Assembly (NCBI GenBank): GCA_015486785.1
Contig: WFQZ01000184.1
Span: 1 to 9,092 of the forward strand
Source: Thermoflexales bacterium
GTDB taxonomy: Bacteria > Chloroflexota > Anaerolineae > B4-G1 > SLSP01
Length of the DNA: 9,092 nucleotides
Direction: 5' to 3'
Below are positions 1 to 7,094 of this stretch, one piece after another. The stretch's first letter is position 1; each line of letters begins with the position of its first letter. Both the position numbers and the translations under genes were made by a program. The notes below the pieces were generated by a model, which worked only from the letters and a program-made list of their open reading frames with translations, ran no database searches and had not been told where the DNA came from.

Positions 1-156
1 GATGCGTGCCGCATCCAGCAAGGCGACCTCGCGCTCGCTCAAACCGGCGTGAGCATCTCCTTCCAAGCCGTAGCCCGCACGCAGCACGCCCTCTCCGATG
101 TCAACTTTGGGATCGGTGCGGCGGTCGCTTCTGCAAACTGCGATTACGTGTGCCAT
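1..156 (-). CDS. MOSC domain protein, N-terminal part (runs off the left edge)
   Basis: Reading leftwards from an ATG at 156-154 gives 52 codons with no stop before the window edge. The peptide starts MAHVIAVCRSDRRTDPK, and residues 29-37 read YGLEGDAHA. That match to the GLxGDxHxG signature near the start of MOSC domains is the basis for the call. MOSC domains are known as sulfur-carrier modules, related to the C-terminus of molybdenum cofactor sulfurases and to YiiM/YuaD proteins. Their conserved cysteine would lie beyond the edge, so catalytic competence cannot be judged. The ribosome binding site GAGGAG (164-169) is formed by the last two glutamate codons of the upstream ATPase gene. Only 4 bases separate that gene's stop from this ATG, so the two are probably translationally coupled. 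The exact substrate is unknown. Confidence 0.8.
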   Translation of the reverse strand, partial: MAHVIAVCRSDRRTDPKVDIGEGVLRAGYGLEGDAHAGLSEREVALLDAARI

Positions 157-160
157 AGTT

Positions 161-1774
161 CTACTCCTCATTCACTGGGTTTTCATTGATAGCGATGAAC
201 ACCGGGATCACAACTACACCGGTTTGCGGATCGTGGTGCGGCACTTCGTACCGCGCTCGGTTGGCCTCGTCGATGTCCTCCACGAACACCGCCAGCGTGA
301 TCTCCGGCAAGTTCAACTGCCGCCCGTATCGCGCCGCTTGTTGCAAGGCCAACTTGTACTCGTAGTCATCCACAAAGCTCTTCACCTCTATGCCGTACAA
401 TCGCCCCGCGTAGCGGATGAGCAAGTCAATCTTGCCGTTGCCCGTGGGGAACTCTGGGACGACTTGTGCCTTGCGGCGTTCGAGGAAACGGTAGAGATAC
501 ATATACAAGTTGAAGTGGTAAACGGCCTCAAAGGGGCGAAGATCGGTCTTGCGGCGCGGCACGTCGTGCCACAGCCAACGGCGGTTCTGGTGCAGGTAGG
601 CCTGATAGCGGCGCAGCAGGTTCTTCACGTTGAGCGTGCGCTCGGTGATCGTGTCGCTGAGGTCTTCAAACGGCTTGTACAGCCGCCCGACATCACTGTA
701 CAGGTCAAAGGCGAAGTAGTTGAAGAGCCGCTTCTGCACGAAGGGGCAAGGGAACTTGACGTAGTACTCCCCGTTCTCCGCCAGTTCCCAGTCAATGACG
801 CCGTTCATATAGAGGTGGTTGAGGTGCGGTTCGTCGTAGCGGAAGTTGGTCTTCTTGCCCGTCTGGAAGAATTGCAGCACCAACGAGCGGTACGGCTCTT
901 GCCGCGCTTTGCTGATGACGTTGAGGATGTTGTTGTTGGGCAGCACGTTCAACGCCAGGCTGTACACCCGCTCAAACTGCGGCATCGTGATGGGCCGGTC
1001 AGGCGACTCGTTGTAAGTCTCGGTGAGCAGCTCCCCGAACCAGGAGACCAGTCCCGGCTGCCCTTGGGTTTCGTAGTACACACGGTCAATGACATCCTGC
1101 GCTACCTCTTGCCCCGACTCGCGGATGTACCAATGGTACATCTGGTTGACCTCGTCGGCGGTCAGGTTGGGGATGTGCAAGCTGCGCTGCACGTTGAACG
1201 GCGACCCGCGCTGGTTCTCAATCCCCAGCACGGAACGCACCCCGATCAGCGCGACGCCGTGCAGCAAGTAGTCCCGCGCCTCGCTGGGGCGATCCGCTTG
1301 ATCTTGCCGCTGAATGTAGATGTTGCGGAACACGCTGGCGATGCCGTTGATCGCATCCGGAGTCAGCGCGTCAAACTCATCCATAATCAGAACCAGCGGA
1401 CGCTGGAGCACGCCGCGCTTGAAAACGTCGTAGAACTGATTGAGGTGCTCCGGAGGAGCTATGTCCAACGCCAGGGACTCAATGATGCGTTTGGCGATGT
1501 CGTTGATCACCACATCCACATCATCCGTCATTTTGAGGTGCTCCAGGTTGAGCTTGAGCACATCAAGATACGGGTCTTTCTGCAAAGTCCACAGCACCTC
1601 GCGCATTACCCAGGTCTTGCCGCGCTGACGCGGCGCCCATACGGTGATGTAATGTCCGCCCTTGCTTGGCGGCTCGCCGCGCAGTTGCTGCCACGCGCTC
1701 GCCACCAATTCCTTGCGCGGCACGTAGTAGTGCAGGTCCTTATCCACCGGCCCGTAGGATGAAAACTTACGCAT
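161..1774 (-). CDS. AAA-like ATPase fused to a C-terminal PD-(D/E)XK nuclease-fold domain
   Basis: This 537-residue protein appears to be cytoplasmic. Residues 46-54 read WAPRQRGKT, a P-loop whose first glycine is replaced by alanine; K53 would bind phosphate. Residues 127-135 (VLIMDEFDA region) form the Walker B strand with D132/E133. The middle (about 290-400) is probably helical or winged-helix, and has no motif I can name. The C-terminus carries a PD-(D/E)XK signature: D450 in GKID, then E463-V-K465 in GIEVKSF, with E441 nine residues before D450. The set resembles AAA ATPases of the PF14516/PF09820 type linked to PDDEXK domains, often found in Chloroflexota and of uncertain role; nuclease activity is inferred from the motif only. 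I chose the ATG at 1774-1772 because AGGAGG (1781-1786) precedes it by six bases. An in-frame ATG at 1801 has no comparable site. The gene overlaps the preceding gene by 8 bases. Confidence 0.8.
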   Translation of the reverse strand: MRKFSSYGPVDKDLHYYVPRKELVASAWQQLRGEPPSKGGHYITVWAPRQRGKTWVMREVLWTLQKDPYLDVLKLNLEHLKMTDDVDVVINDIAKRIIESLALDIAPPEHLNQFYDVFKRGVLQRPLVLIMDEFDALTPDAINGIASVFRNIYIQRQDQADRPSEARDYLLHGVALIGVRSVLGIENQRGSPFNVQRSLHIPNLTADEVNQMYHWYIRESGQEVAQDVIDRVYYETQGQPGLVSWFGELLTETYNESPDRPITMPQFERVYSLALNVLPNNNILNVISKARQEPYRSLVLQFFQTGKKTNFRYDEPHLNHLYMNGVIDWELAENGEYYVKFPCPFVQKRLFNYFAFDLYSDVGRLYKPFEDLSDTITERTLNVKNLLRRYQAYLHQNRRWLWHDVPRRKTDLRPFEAVYHFNLYMYLYRFLERRKAQVVPEFPTGNGKIDLLIRYAGRLYGIEVKSFVDDYEYKLALQQAARYGRQLNLPEITLAVFVEDIDEANRARYEVPHHDPQTGVVVIPVFIAINENPVNEE

Positions 1775-2651
1775 CGCGCTCCTCCTGAACAGGCGGCTCA
1801 CTTTGAGCCGGTGGTAACGCCGGCGGCGGGGTCAGCTCCGCCAACAGATGCTCCAAAGCCCGCCGCAGATGTTTAACCGCACGATTCCCGGCGCGATTGA
1901 AAAATATCTGTCCCAAATCCCGCGCCCTGGCCCCGAGCTGAGTCTTGTTTGAGGTCAATTTCCGCGCGGTCTGCTGGAGGATGCTCATTAACTCCTGCTG
2001 CTGCGCCAGCTCGGCACGGAACACCGGCGCGTCGCCCCGTCCGGGGACAATCCAACGAACCTCACGACGTTGCGCAAGCTCGTTGAGATACGCCAGCCAA
2101 GGGGCGTAATCCGCCGTAGCCAGCGCGGGGGAAGGTTCGGTGACCGCCACAATGTCCCCGGCAAAAAGCCCACCGCTCGCTTCATCAAAGAGCGTCAGAT
2201 CGCCGGGGATGATCCCAGGGCCGGTCGTCAACAACAGCGAGCCGTCGGAGCGATGAAATTGCATCTCCCGCTCAAAGATCAACGCCGGCGTGGGCGGCTT
2301 GAGCGTTTCCCAAGTCGTTCGGCCTGAGTGCCGCAGTTTGACCTCCTGCACAAGTTTGCGCCAGCCTTCCTCGACCAGCGCGGCGAGGATCGCCTGAGTG
2401 CGCTCCGTGATCACCAAAGGCACGTCGCGCCACAAAGCTGCCGCTACCAGCTTCTCAGCCGTCGCATCGGTCAACACGAGATAGCGCAGCGGGCCAACTT
2501 GAGATTCAACCAAGGCACGCCACGCTTGCGCCCGCTCCGGATCCGGGGGCGCGTCCACCGCCAGAGCCGCGCCCTCCGACAAGGTAATGATTCCCAGGTT
2601 GTACGGCGTGTACTCAGTTTCCACAAAGATACCGGGGGCGATTTTTCGCAT
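1767..2651 (-). CDS. Metallo-beta-lactamase-fold protein with the metal-binding histidines missing (probable pseudoenzyme)
   Basis: This protein has 294 residues. The opening (KIAPGIFVETEY... then NLGIITLSEGAALAVDAPP, residues 3-36) has the pattern of MBL-fold hydrolases: a beta-strand pair followed by an 'IDTP'-like turn. The strand that should carry HxHxDH reads LVLTDATAEKL (58-68), with no histidine. The usual PGHTPG turn reads GPGIIPGD (144-151). The second-ligand site keeps FAGD (163-166, D166). The last motif, usually VPGHG, reads VPGRG (202-206). At least four expected histidine ligands are therefore absent, so ordinary zinc hydrolase activity is unlikely. A helical stretch (210-272) and a proline-rich tail (275-288) follow. 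AAGGAG (2658-2663) lies 6 bases from the chosen ATG and 3 bases from an ATG immediately upstream (2654); either is possible. The start follows the AlaX stop by about 10 bases. Confidence 0.72.
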   Translation of the reverse strand: MRKIAPGIFVETEYTPYNLGIITLSEGAALAVDAPPDPERAQAWRALVESQVGPLRYLVLTDATAEKLVAAALWRDVPLVITERTQAILAALVEEGWRKLVQEVKLRHSGRTTWETLKPPTPALIFEREMQFHRSDGSLLLTTGPGIIPGDLTLFDEASGGLFAGDIVAVTEPSPALATADYAPWLAYLNELAQRREVRWIVPGRGDAPVFRAELAQQQELMSILQQTARKLTSNKTQLGARARDLGQIFFNRAGNRAVKHLRRALEHLLAELTPPPALPPAQSEPPVQEERDA

Positions 2652-2661
2652 CATCCGCTCC

Positions 2662-3879
2662 TTAACTTTCCGTCGCGCGGCGGAGGGATTGCTGAAGTGC
2701 GACCAAAATCTCCGCCGCCGCATGCGGGCCGGCGCCGCCTTGAGCCATCGCGGGAGAACCGCCGCCACGTCCGCCGAGCGTCGCGGCCACATCACGGAGG
2801 ATGACCGCCGCGTTCAACTCCGGCAGATCGTTGCTGCGGGCACACACCAGCTTCGTCCCCTTCGCCTCCGTCACCGCGAAGCATAGCGCCGTGCGCGGCT
2901 TCCCTTGCAGGTACGAGGCCATGCCCCGCGCCACGGCGAAGGGGCGATCCGCCCAGTGCGCGTACAGGACGCGCTTTCCGGCGATTTCGCTCGCCGATTC
3001 CCAGAGCCGCTCCGCCTCAACCTGCGCCAGTTCCGCCTGGAGCTTGTGCAGTTCGCGCCCCGTCCGCTTGAGGTCTGCCTGCAACCGCGCGACGGCTTGC
3101 GGAACTTCAGCCGCGCCGACGGAGAGGGATTGACTCGCTTGGCGCAGCAGTTGATGGGTCGTGCGGTAGTGCCGCAGGGCGCGGATGCCACAATGGAACG
3201 TGACCCGCATCCCGCCTTTGTAATGCTCCAGCCCGGTGATCTTGATCAGCCCGATCTCGCCCGTGCGGCTGACGTGCGTGCCGCCGCACGCCGTCACGTC
3301 ATACTCGCCGATCCACACCACCCGCACGTGCTCCTTGACCTGCGGCGGCTTGCGCAAGGGGATGTGCGGCAGTTCCTCAGGCGTCACGAAGCGCACCGTG
3401 AGGGGCAAATCCTCCCACACGGCTTGATTGACCGCGTCCTCAACTTGCGCCGCCGCCTCCCAGGAAAGATGCGGCAGTTCCAGATCAATCGTGCTGTAGT
3501 CCGCCCCCAGGTGGAAGCCGATGGTTTTGGCCCGGTGCGACTTCACAAAAGCCGCCGAGAGCATGTGCTGCCCCGAATGTTGCTGCATGTGATCAAACCG
3601 CCGCGCCCAGTCGATCTCCCCGCGCACCGCCGCGCCGATCTCCCCCAGCGAGTCTGTCTGCGGCAGCAGATGCCACACCTCGCCGCCCTCATCCACCCAC
3701 ACATCGCTCACCACGTGCCCGTTGAGCGTGCCCGTGTCGTGCGGCTGTCCGCCGGAGGTGGGGTAAAAGGCCGTCCGGTCCAACCGCACCGCCAATCCCC
3801 GCTCGCCGGCTCGCTGCTCAACGAGAGAAGCTGTGAATTCCCGCAGTTTCGAATCTTCGTAGTACAATCGCTCGGTCAT
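2662..3879 (-). CDS. alaX: AlaX-type alanyl-tRNA editing protein, long form with DHHA1 domain
   Basis: This 405-residue cytoplasmic protein is homologous to the editing half of alanyl-tRNA synthetase. Family members hydrolyse Ser-tRNA(Ala), and sometimes Gly-tRNA(Ala), in trans. The N-terminal domain has the conserved FYPTSGGQPHDTG segment (38-50). The zinc-binding histidines lie in HSGQH (101-105), and the second half of the site is CGGTH (198-202), giving ligands H101, H105, C198 and H202. A coiled-coil-like stretch follows (about 255-295), then a DHHA1 domain ending in the glycine-rich GGRGGGSPAMAQGG (369-382), as in the AlaRS C-terminus. The aminoacylation domain is absent, so this is not alaS. 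The catalytic set is complete and I expect it to be active. The ATG is preceded by AGGAGA (3886-3891) inside the end of the histidine kinase gene, leaving one base between that stop and this start. Confidence 0.92.
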   Translation of the reverse strand: MTERLYYEDSKLREFTASLVEQRAGERGLAVRLDRTAFYPTSGGQPHDTGTLNGHVVSDVWVDEGGEVWHLLPQTDSLGEIGAAVRGEIDWARRFDHMQQHSGQHMLSAAFVKSHRAKTIGFHLGADYSTIDLELPHLSWEAAAQVEDAVNQAVWEDLPLTVRFVTPEELPHIPLRKPPQVKEHVRVVWIGEYDVTACGGTHVSRTGEIGLIKITGLEHYKGGMRVTFHCGIRALRHYRTTHQLLRQASQSLSVGAAEVPQAVARLQADLKRTGRELHKLQAELAQVEAERLWESASEIAGKRVLYAHWADRPFAVARGMASYLQGKPRTALCFAVTEAKGTKLVCARSNDLPELNAAVILRDVAATLGGRGGGSPAMAQGGAGPHAAAEILVALQQSLRRATES

Positions 3880-3880
3880 T

Positions 3881-5437
3881 TTACGTCTCCTGAAGGTCTG
3901 ACGGCAAAGTGCGCGGGATGGTAAAGATGAAGGTGCTGCCGGCTCCCGGCTCACTCTGCACCGCAATGGTGCCGCCGTGCGCTTCCACCGCGAGCTTGCA
4001 GAAAGCCAACCCCAATCCGCTCCCTTTGACGTTGCCGGTGTTGCCGCGCGTGAACACATCAAAAATGTAGGGCTGCTGCTCCGGCGGAATACCCGGCCCA
4101 TCATCCCGCACCGTAAAACGCACGACCACATCATCCGCCTCCACCGCCAGAGAGATGTTTCCGCCGTTGGGCGTGAACTTGATGGCGTTGTTGAGCACGT
4201 TCAACAACACCCGTTGCAACATACTCGCGTCCCCACGCACCGTCGGCAGATCGTCCGCCAGTTGCTGGGTGAATGTGTGATGCCGCCGTTCAATGGAAGA
4301 TTGCAGAATCTCCACCGCCTCTTGTACCAGCGGCTTAATCTCAATCTCCGAGATATTGCTCACCTTCTGCTTAACTTGCAGCCGCGCACTATCGAGGATG
4401 TCGCTGATCAGCCGCTCCATTTTGTGGCTGCTGCGCAGCGCGATGTTGAGCACCTGGGATACCGGAATCGTCATATCCATCTCGCCCCACGCGGTATTCA
4501 GCAATTCGAGGCTGTGAATGATGCTGCTCAACGGGTTGCGCAGGTCGTGAACGATCATATCGGTGAAATATTGCCGTTCCCGCTCCAAGTCCACCCGCGC
4601 CGTGATGTCGTGCGCCAACCACTGGTAATTGTCCGGCGGGACGCGGGAAATGCTCACCTCAAGATGGCGTGTTTCTTCCCCCACCCGCAGTTGGACTTCT
4701 TCTCGGACGACATCTTGCGTGTCCAACTGCTCCTGCAGCGCGGCAAAACGCTCCTCCGATAGATGAAGCCGATCCAGGCAAAACTGTCCGATCTGCGGGC
4801 CGGAAATATCCAGCAGCGTGCGGGCCGCCAAATTCGCCTCCAAGAGCCGCCCGTGCCGATCAAACACCAAAATCGGACTCACGTTGTACTCAAACAGATG
4901 TTGGTATCGCGCCTCAACGCGATGCGCTTGCTCAAAAAGCTGCGCGTTGCGGATCGCCGGGGCCGCCAGCGCAGCCAAACCGGCCAGGCCGACTTGCAAT
5001 TCGGACAAGGATTGCCCCTCCGCCGGATTGATGACTTCCAGCACGGCCAAGGTTTGCGATCCGATCTTCACCGGCTCGGCGTAAACGGCGCGGGTCTGGA
5101 AACGAGTTTCACGATCCACATCCTTGTAATGCCGAGGCTCGCGGGACACATCAGGCACCCACAACCGCTGCCCGCGCTCGGCCACCCAACCCACAATGCC
5201 GGTCTGAGGCGGCAAGCGCATTCCCACAACTTGCGCCGCCTTCGCGCCGGAAGCTGCCTGAAACGTGAGGCTACCATCGGATTCCACCACGGCCACAGAA
5301 ACAGCGTCCGGTTGATAATGCTGCTGGGTCAGGTGCAACATCCGCCGCAAGATTTCGTGGCTGTCGAGCGTCTCGCCGAGCAAACGCGCGGCACGATGCA
5401 AAAACATCAAGGTGCTATAGGAAACAGCCTTAGTCAA
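3881..5437 (-). CDS. Soluble GAF-PAS sensor histidine kinase
   Basis: This protein has 518 residues and no membrane segment or signal peptide, so it should sense an internal signal. The order is an N-terminal helix, a GAF domain (about 25-168, with GIVGWVAERGQRLWVPDV typical of GAF), a PAS-like domain (about 175-285, with SPILVFDRHGRLLEANLAA), HisKA with the phospho-acceptor in HDLRNPL (H297), and HATPase_c. The ATPase boxes are all present: N box NVLNNAIKF (413-421), G1 DDGPGI (445-450), F box YIFDVF (457-462) and G2 GSGLGL (472-477). It should therefore autophosphorylate. No response regulator or receiver domain is present in the window, so the partner is unknown. The start is a TTG. The same frame has a TGA two codons before it, and AAGGAGG (5447-5453) sits 9 bases upstream inside the preceding kinase gene. 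The next in-frame ATG (5407) has no ribosome binding site. The overlap with the preceding gene is 8 bases. Confidence 0.92.
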   Translation of the reverse strand: MTKAVSYSTLMFLHRAARLLGETLDSHEILRRMLHLTQQHYQPDAVSVAVVESDGSLTFQAASGAKAAQVVGMRLPPQTGIVGWVAERGQRLWVPDVSREPRHYKDVDRETRFQTRAVYAEPVKIGSQTLAVLEVINPAEGQSLSELQVGLAGLAALAAPAIRNAQLFEQAHRVEARYQHLFEYNVSPILVFDRHGRLLEANLAARTLLDISGPQIGQFCLDRLHLSEERFAALQEQLDTQDVVREEVQLRVGEETRHLEVSISRVPPDNYQWLAHDITARVDLERERQYFTDMIVHDLRNPLSSIIHSLELLNTAWGEMDMTIPVSQVLNIALRSSHKMERLISDILDSARLQVKQKVSNISEIEIKPLVQEAVEILQSSIERRHHTFTQQLADDLPTVRGDASMLQRVLLNVLNNAIKFTPNGGNISLAVEADDVVVRFTVRDDGPGIPPEQQPYIFDVFTRGNTGNVKGSGLGLAFCKLAVEAHGGTIAVQSEPGAGSTFIFTIPRTLPSDLQET

Positions 5438-6068
5438 AACTCACCACCTCCTTCCCTTGCAGCCGTTCGAGGATCTTCTGGACGATCAGGTCGAAATGCT
5501 CACTGTGGGCCACAAAATCCAACCGATCCGCCGGCACCGCGAGCACCGGGCAGAGCGAGAAATGCTCGTACCACGATTCGTACAGCTCGTTGAGGCGCGT
5601 CAAATACTCCTCCGCGATCTGCTGCTCAAAAGTCCGCCCGCGCTGTTGGATGCGGGCCACCAGCGTGGGGACGGATGCCCGCAAGTAGATCACCAGGTTG
5701 GGCGGCGGCAAGATCGCCGTGACCGCGCGGTACAAATCGGTGTAGGTGGCGTAATCTCGCTCGCTCATCAAGTGCTGCAAGTACAAGTTCCGCGCAAAAA
5801 TCTCGGCGTCCTCGTAGACGGTGCGATCCTGAATCACCGAGTTGGGACGGGTGAGCAGTTGGCGGTGATTGCGCAACCGTCGCGCCAGAAAGAAAATCTG
5901 CGAATGGAAGCTCCACTTCTCCATATCGGCGTAAAAATCGGCCAGGTAAGGATTGTCGCTGACCCCTTCCAAGAACGGCTCCCACTCCAACCGCTGACTG
6001 AGCAGCGTCGCCAGGGTGGATTTTCCTACGCCGATGTTTCCGGCAATGGCAATAAAGTGCTTCTTCAT
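5430..6068 (-). CDS. Deoxynucleoside kinase (deoxyadenosine/deoxyguanosine kinase family)
   Basis: This 212-residue cytoplasmic salvage enzyme transfers the gamma-phosphate of a nucleoside triphosphate to the 5'-hydroxyl of a deoxynucleoside. It has the COG1428/dNK fold signatures in order: P-loop GNIGVGKST (10-18, K16), the acidic residue before DNPYL (E34, with NPYLADFY at 39-46), FHSQIFFLARR (54-64), DRTVYED (81-87) corresponding to the family's DRS/DRT motif, and an arginine-rich lid around RGRTFEQQ (143-150). Length and motifs are full and normal, so it should be active. Specificity (dA, dG or dC) cannot be read from sequence alone. The ATG overlaps the stop of the upstream paralogue as ATGA, with GGAGG at 6073-6077, so the two are translationally coupled. 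Its 3' end contains the ribosome binding site of the histidine kinase. Confidence 0.93.
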   Translation of the reverse strand: MKKHFIAIAGNIGVGKSTLATLLSQRLEWEPFLEGVSDNPYLADFYADMEKWSFHSQIFFLARRLRNHRQLLTRPNSVIQDRTVYEDAEIFARNLYLQHLMSERDYATYTDLYRAVTAILPPPNLVIYLRASVPTLVARIQQRGRTFEQQIAEEYLTRLNELYESWYEHFSLCPVLAVPADRLDFVAHSEHFDLIVQKILERLQGKEVVSFD

Positions 6069-6835
6069 AGTTCCTCCGGATCAAGTCCCAAATTGCGGGC
6101 GAGAACATCCAACGACTGCAACGCCTGACGGTGCGCAGCGTACAACTCCGCAAGCGCGGCGGCAGCATCCGCCCCCTGAACGGGTGTCTCCGCGCCCCCG
6201 GCCTCAGGCCGAGGCAGCAAGCTCGGCTGACGGACACCGGCCAGCGCAGCGCGAATACGCTGCTCAATGTGTGCCAAGTCGGCGGGGCGGCGCACAAAAT
6301 CCATCTCATCGCTCTCGATGACCAACAGCGGCGCGGTGGTGTAGTGCGTGAACAACGCCTCATACGCCCGCGCCAACGCCGCGATGTACCCCCGATCCAT
6401 CTGCCGCTCGTAAGGCCGGTCGCGCATCGCAATCCGCGCCATCAGCGTATCCACGTCGGCCCGCAGATACACCACCAGGTCGGGCCGTCGCACCTTTTCC
6501 GCCAAAGCCGCATACAAATGATCATACATCGTCAGCTCATCGCCGGTGATGTTGAGATGCGCGAAGAGCTTGTCCTTCTCAAAGAAGTAATCCGCCAGCA
6601 AGGATCGCTGCCGTAACAAGCGCGGCGCAGCTTGCTGCTGCCGGTAACGGCTGAGCAAGAAGAATATCTGCGTCTGGAACGCATAGCGGGCGCGGTCGCT
6701 GTAGAAATCGGATAGAAACGGATTCTCGTCAAATGCCTCCAACAGCAACTCACTCTGGAAGCGCGGCTGCAATAAACGCGCCAACGTCGTCTTGCCTACC
6801 CCGATCACACCTTCAAAAACAATGTAAGAATGCAT
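6065..6835 (-). CDS. Second deoxynucleoside kinase paralogue with diverged DRS motif and C-terminal extension
   Basis: This protein has 256 residues. The P-loop GVIGVGKTT (9-17, K15) and the ENPFLSDFY segment (37-45), followed by FQTQIFFLLSRY (53-64), place it in the same family as the neighbouring kinase. Where the neighbour has DRTVYED, this protein has ADYFFEKD (81-88): the aspartate is kept, but the arginine becomes tyrosine. A lid-like arginine cluster follows (MRDRPYER, 137-144). After about residue 205 it adds an approximately 50-residue tail, first Pro/Gly/Ala-rich (203-225) and then helical (226-250), which the neighbour lacks. Tandem, overlapping dNK genes whose products form a heterodimer are known from Lactobacillus acidophilus R-26 (dAK/dGK), so a heterodimer is a reasonable inference here. 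AGGAG (6842-6846) lies 6 bases from the chosen ATG and 3 bases from an immediately upstream ATG (6838). It is the first gene of the minus-strand string. Confidence 0.88.
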   Translation of the reverse strand: MHSYIVFEGVIGVGKTTLARLLQPRFQSELLLEAFDENPFLSDFYSDRARYAFQTQIFFLLSRYRQQQAAPRLLRQRSLLADYFFEKDKLFAHLNITGDELTMYDHLYAALAEKVRRPDLVVYLRADVDTLMARIAMRDRPYERQMDRGYIAALARAYEALFTHYTTAPLLVIESDEMDFVRRPADLAHIEQRIRAALAGVRQPSLLPRPEAGGAETPVQGADAAAALAELYAAHRQALQSLDVLARNLGLDPEEL

Positions 6836-6920
6836 CATTGGCTCCTGAGATAACTTTGGTCAATCACGAAGGCTCGTGCCTTGAACGGGCGGAACTCTAC
6901 CGCTCCAAGCAGTTGCCTCT

Positions 6921-6926
6921 ATTATA
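6921..6926 (-). promoter_or_regulatory. Candidate -10 element for the minus-strand operon
   Basis: The minus strand reads ATGTATAATAG here, so 6926-6921 is an exact TATAAT. No good -35 hexamer is seen 16-18 bases upstream, where copy 1 of the 21-bp direct repeat lies instead. Transcription starting near 6914 would give a leader of roughly 75-80 bases before the first kinase gene. The call rests on the hexamer and its position only. Confidence 0.4.
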
Positions 6927-6928
6927 CA

Positions 6929-6949
6929 TCCTGATGATAATTGCTCAGC
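6929..6949. repeat. 21-bp direct repeat, copy 1
   Basis: This copy is identical over 21 bases to 7095-7115; it begins TCCTGATGATAATTGC and ends TCAGC. Both copies are preceded by AGCAGTT, here at 6908-6914 with a longer gap than in copy 2. Within and just after this copy, TTGCTC (6941-6946) and GAGCAA (6954-6959) form a perfect 6-bp inverted repeat with a 7-base loop. The copy sits immediately upstream of the minus-strand TATAAT. Confidence 0.85.
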
Positions 6950-7020
6950 TTGAGAGCAAGCATAAACGGGATAATCTCCGTGTTCCAGAGCTTCAAACCT
7001 TCAATCCGAAAGCCACTGCC

Positions 7021-7077
7021 GAAGCGCAGAGCACAGAGAACTCATCTTTGGCTCTTTCTCCGCGCCCTCCGCGCCTC
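7021..7077 (-). repeat. Long imperfect inverted repeat; 20-bp RNA hairpin on the minus strand
   Basis: The left arm 7021-7040 pairs with the right arm 7056-7077 around a 15-base loop. In minus-strand RNA every position pairs except one 2-base GG bulge (7065-7066). Of the 20 pairs, 16 are Watson-Crick and four are G-U: 7075/7023, 7070/7028, 7063/7033 and 7061/7035. In plus-strand RNA those four would be A-C mismatches. No U-run follows on the minus strand, so it does not look like an intrinsic terminator. It may be a dispersed intergenic hairpin element or part of a longer leader. Confidence 0.7.
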
Positions 7078-7094
7078 TTGCGGTGAGCAGTTAC

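Noticed and set aside
98..1762. A 554-codon open frame on the plus strand opposite the AAA ATPase gene
   Set aside because: It is the antisense shadow of a gene with clear Walker and PD-(D/E)XK motifs. Its translation is rich in Val, Leu, Arg and His with no recognisable domain and no ribosome binding site.
2654..2795. An N-terminal extension of the MBL-fold protein back to 2795
   Set aside because: The extension overlaps the AlaX 3' end in another frame and is Arg/Ala-rich without fold pattern. The ribosome binding site and the conserved start of the domain favour 2651/2654.
2905..3924. A 339-codon plus-strand frame opposite the AlaX gene
   Set aside because: It is antisense to a gene with intact zinc-site and DHHA1 motifs; the Arg/His/Pro-rich composition is typical of an antisense frame in GC-rich coding DNA.
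5626..6432. A 268-codon minus-strand frame across the two deoxynucleoside kinases
   Set aside because: It is an out-of-frame reading of both kinases; the kinase frames carry all the conserved motifs.
7021..7077. The long hairpin as an intrinsic terminator
   Set aside because: No run of T follows on either strand, and no gene ends next to it.
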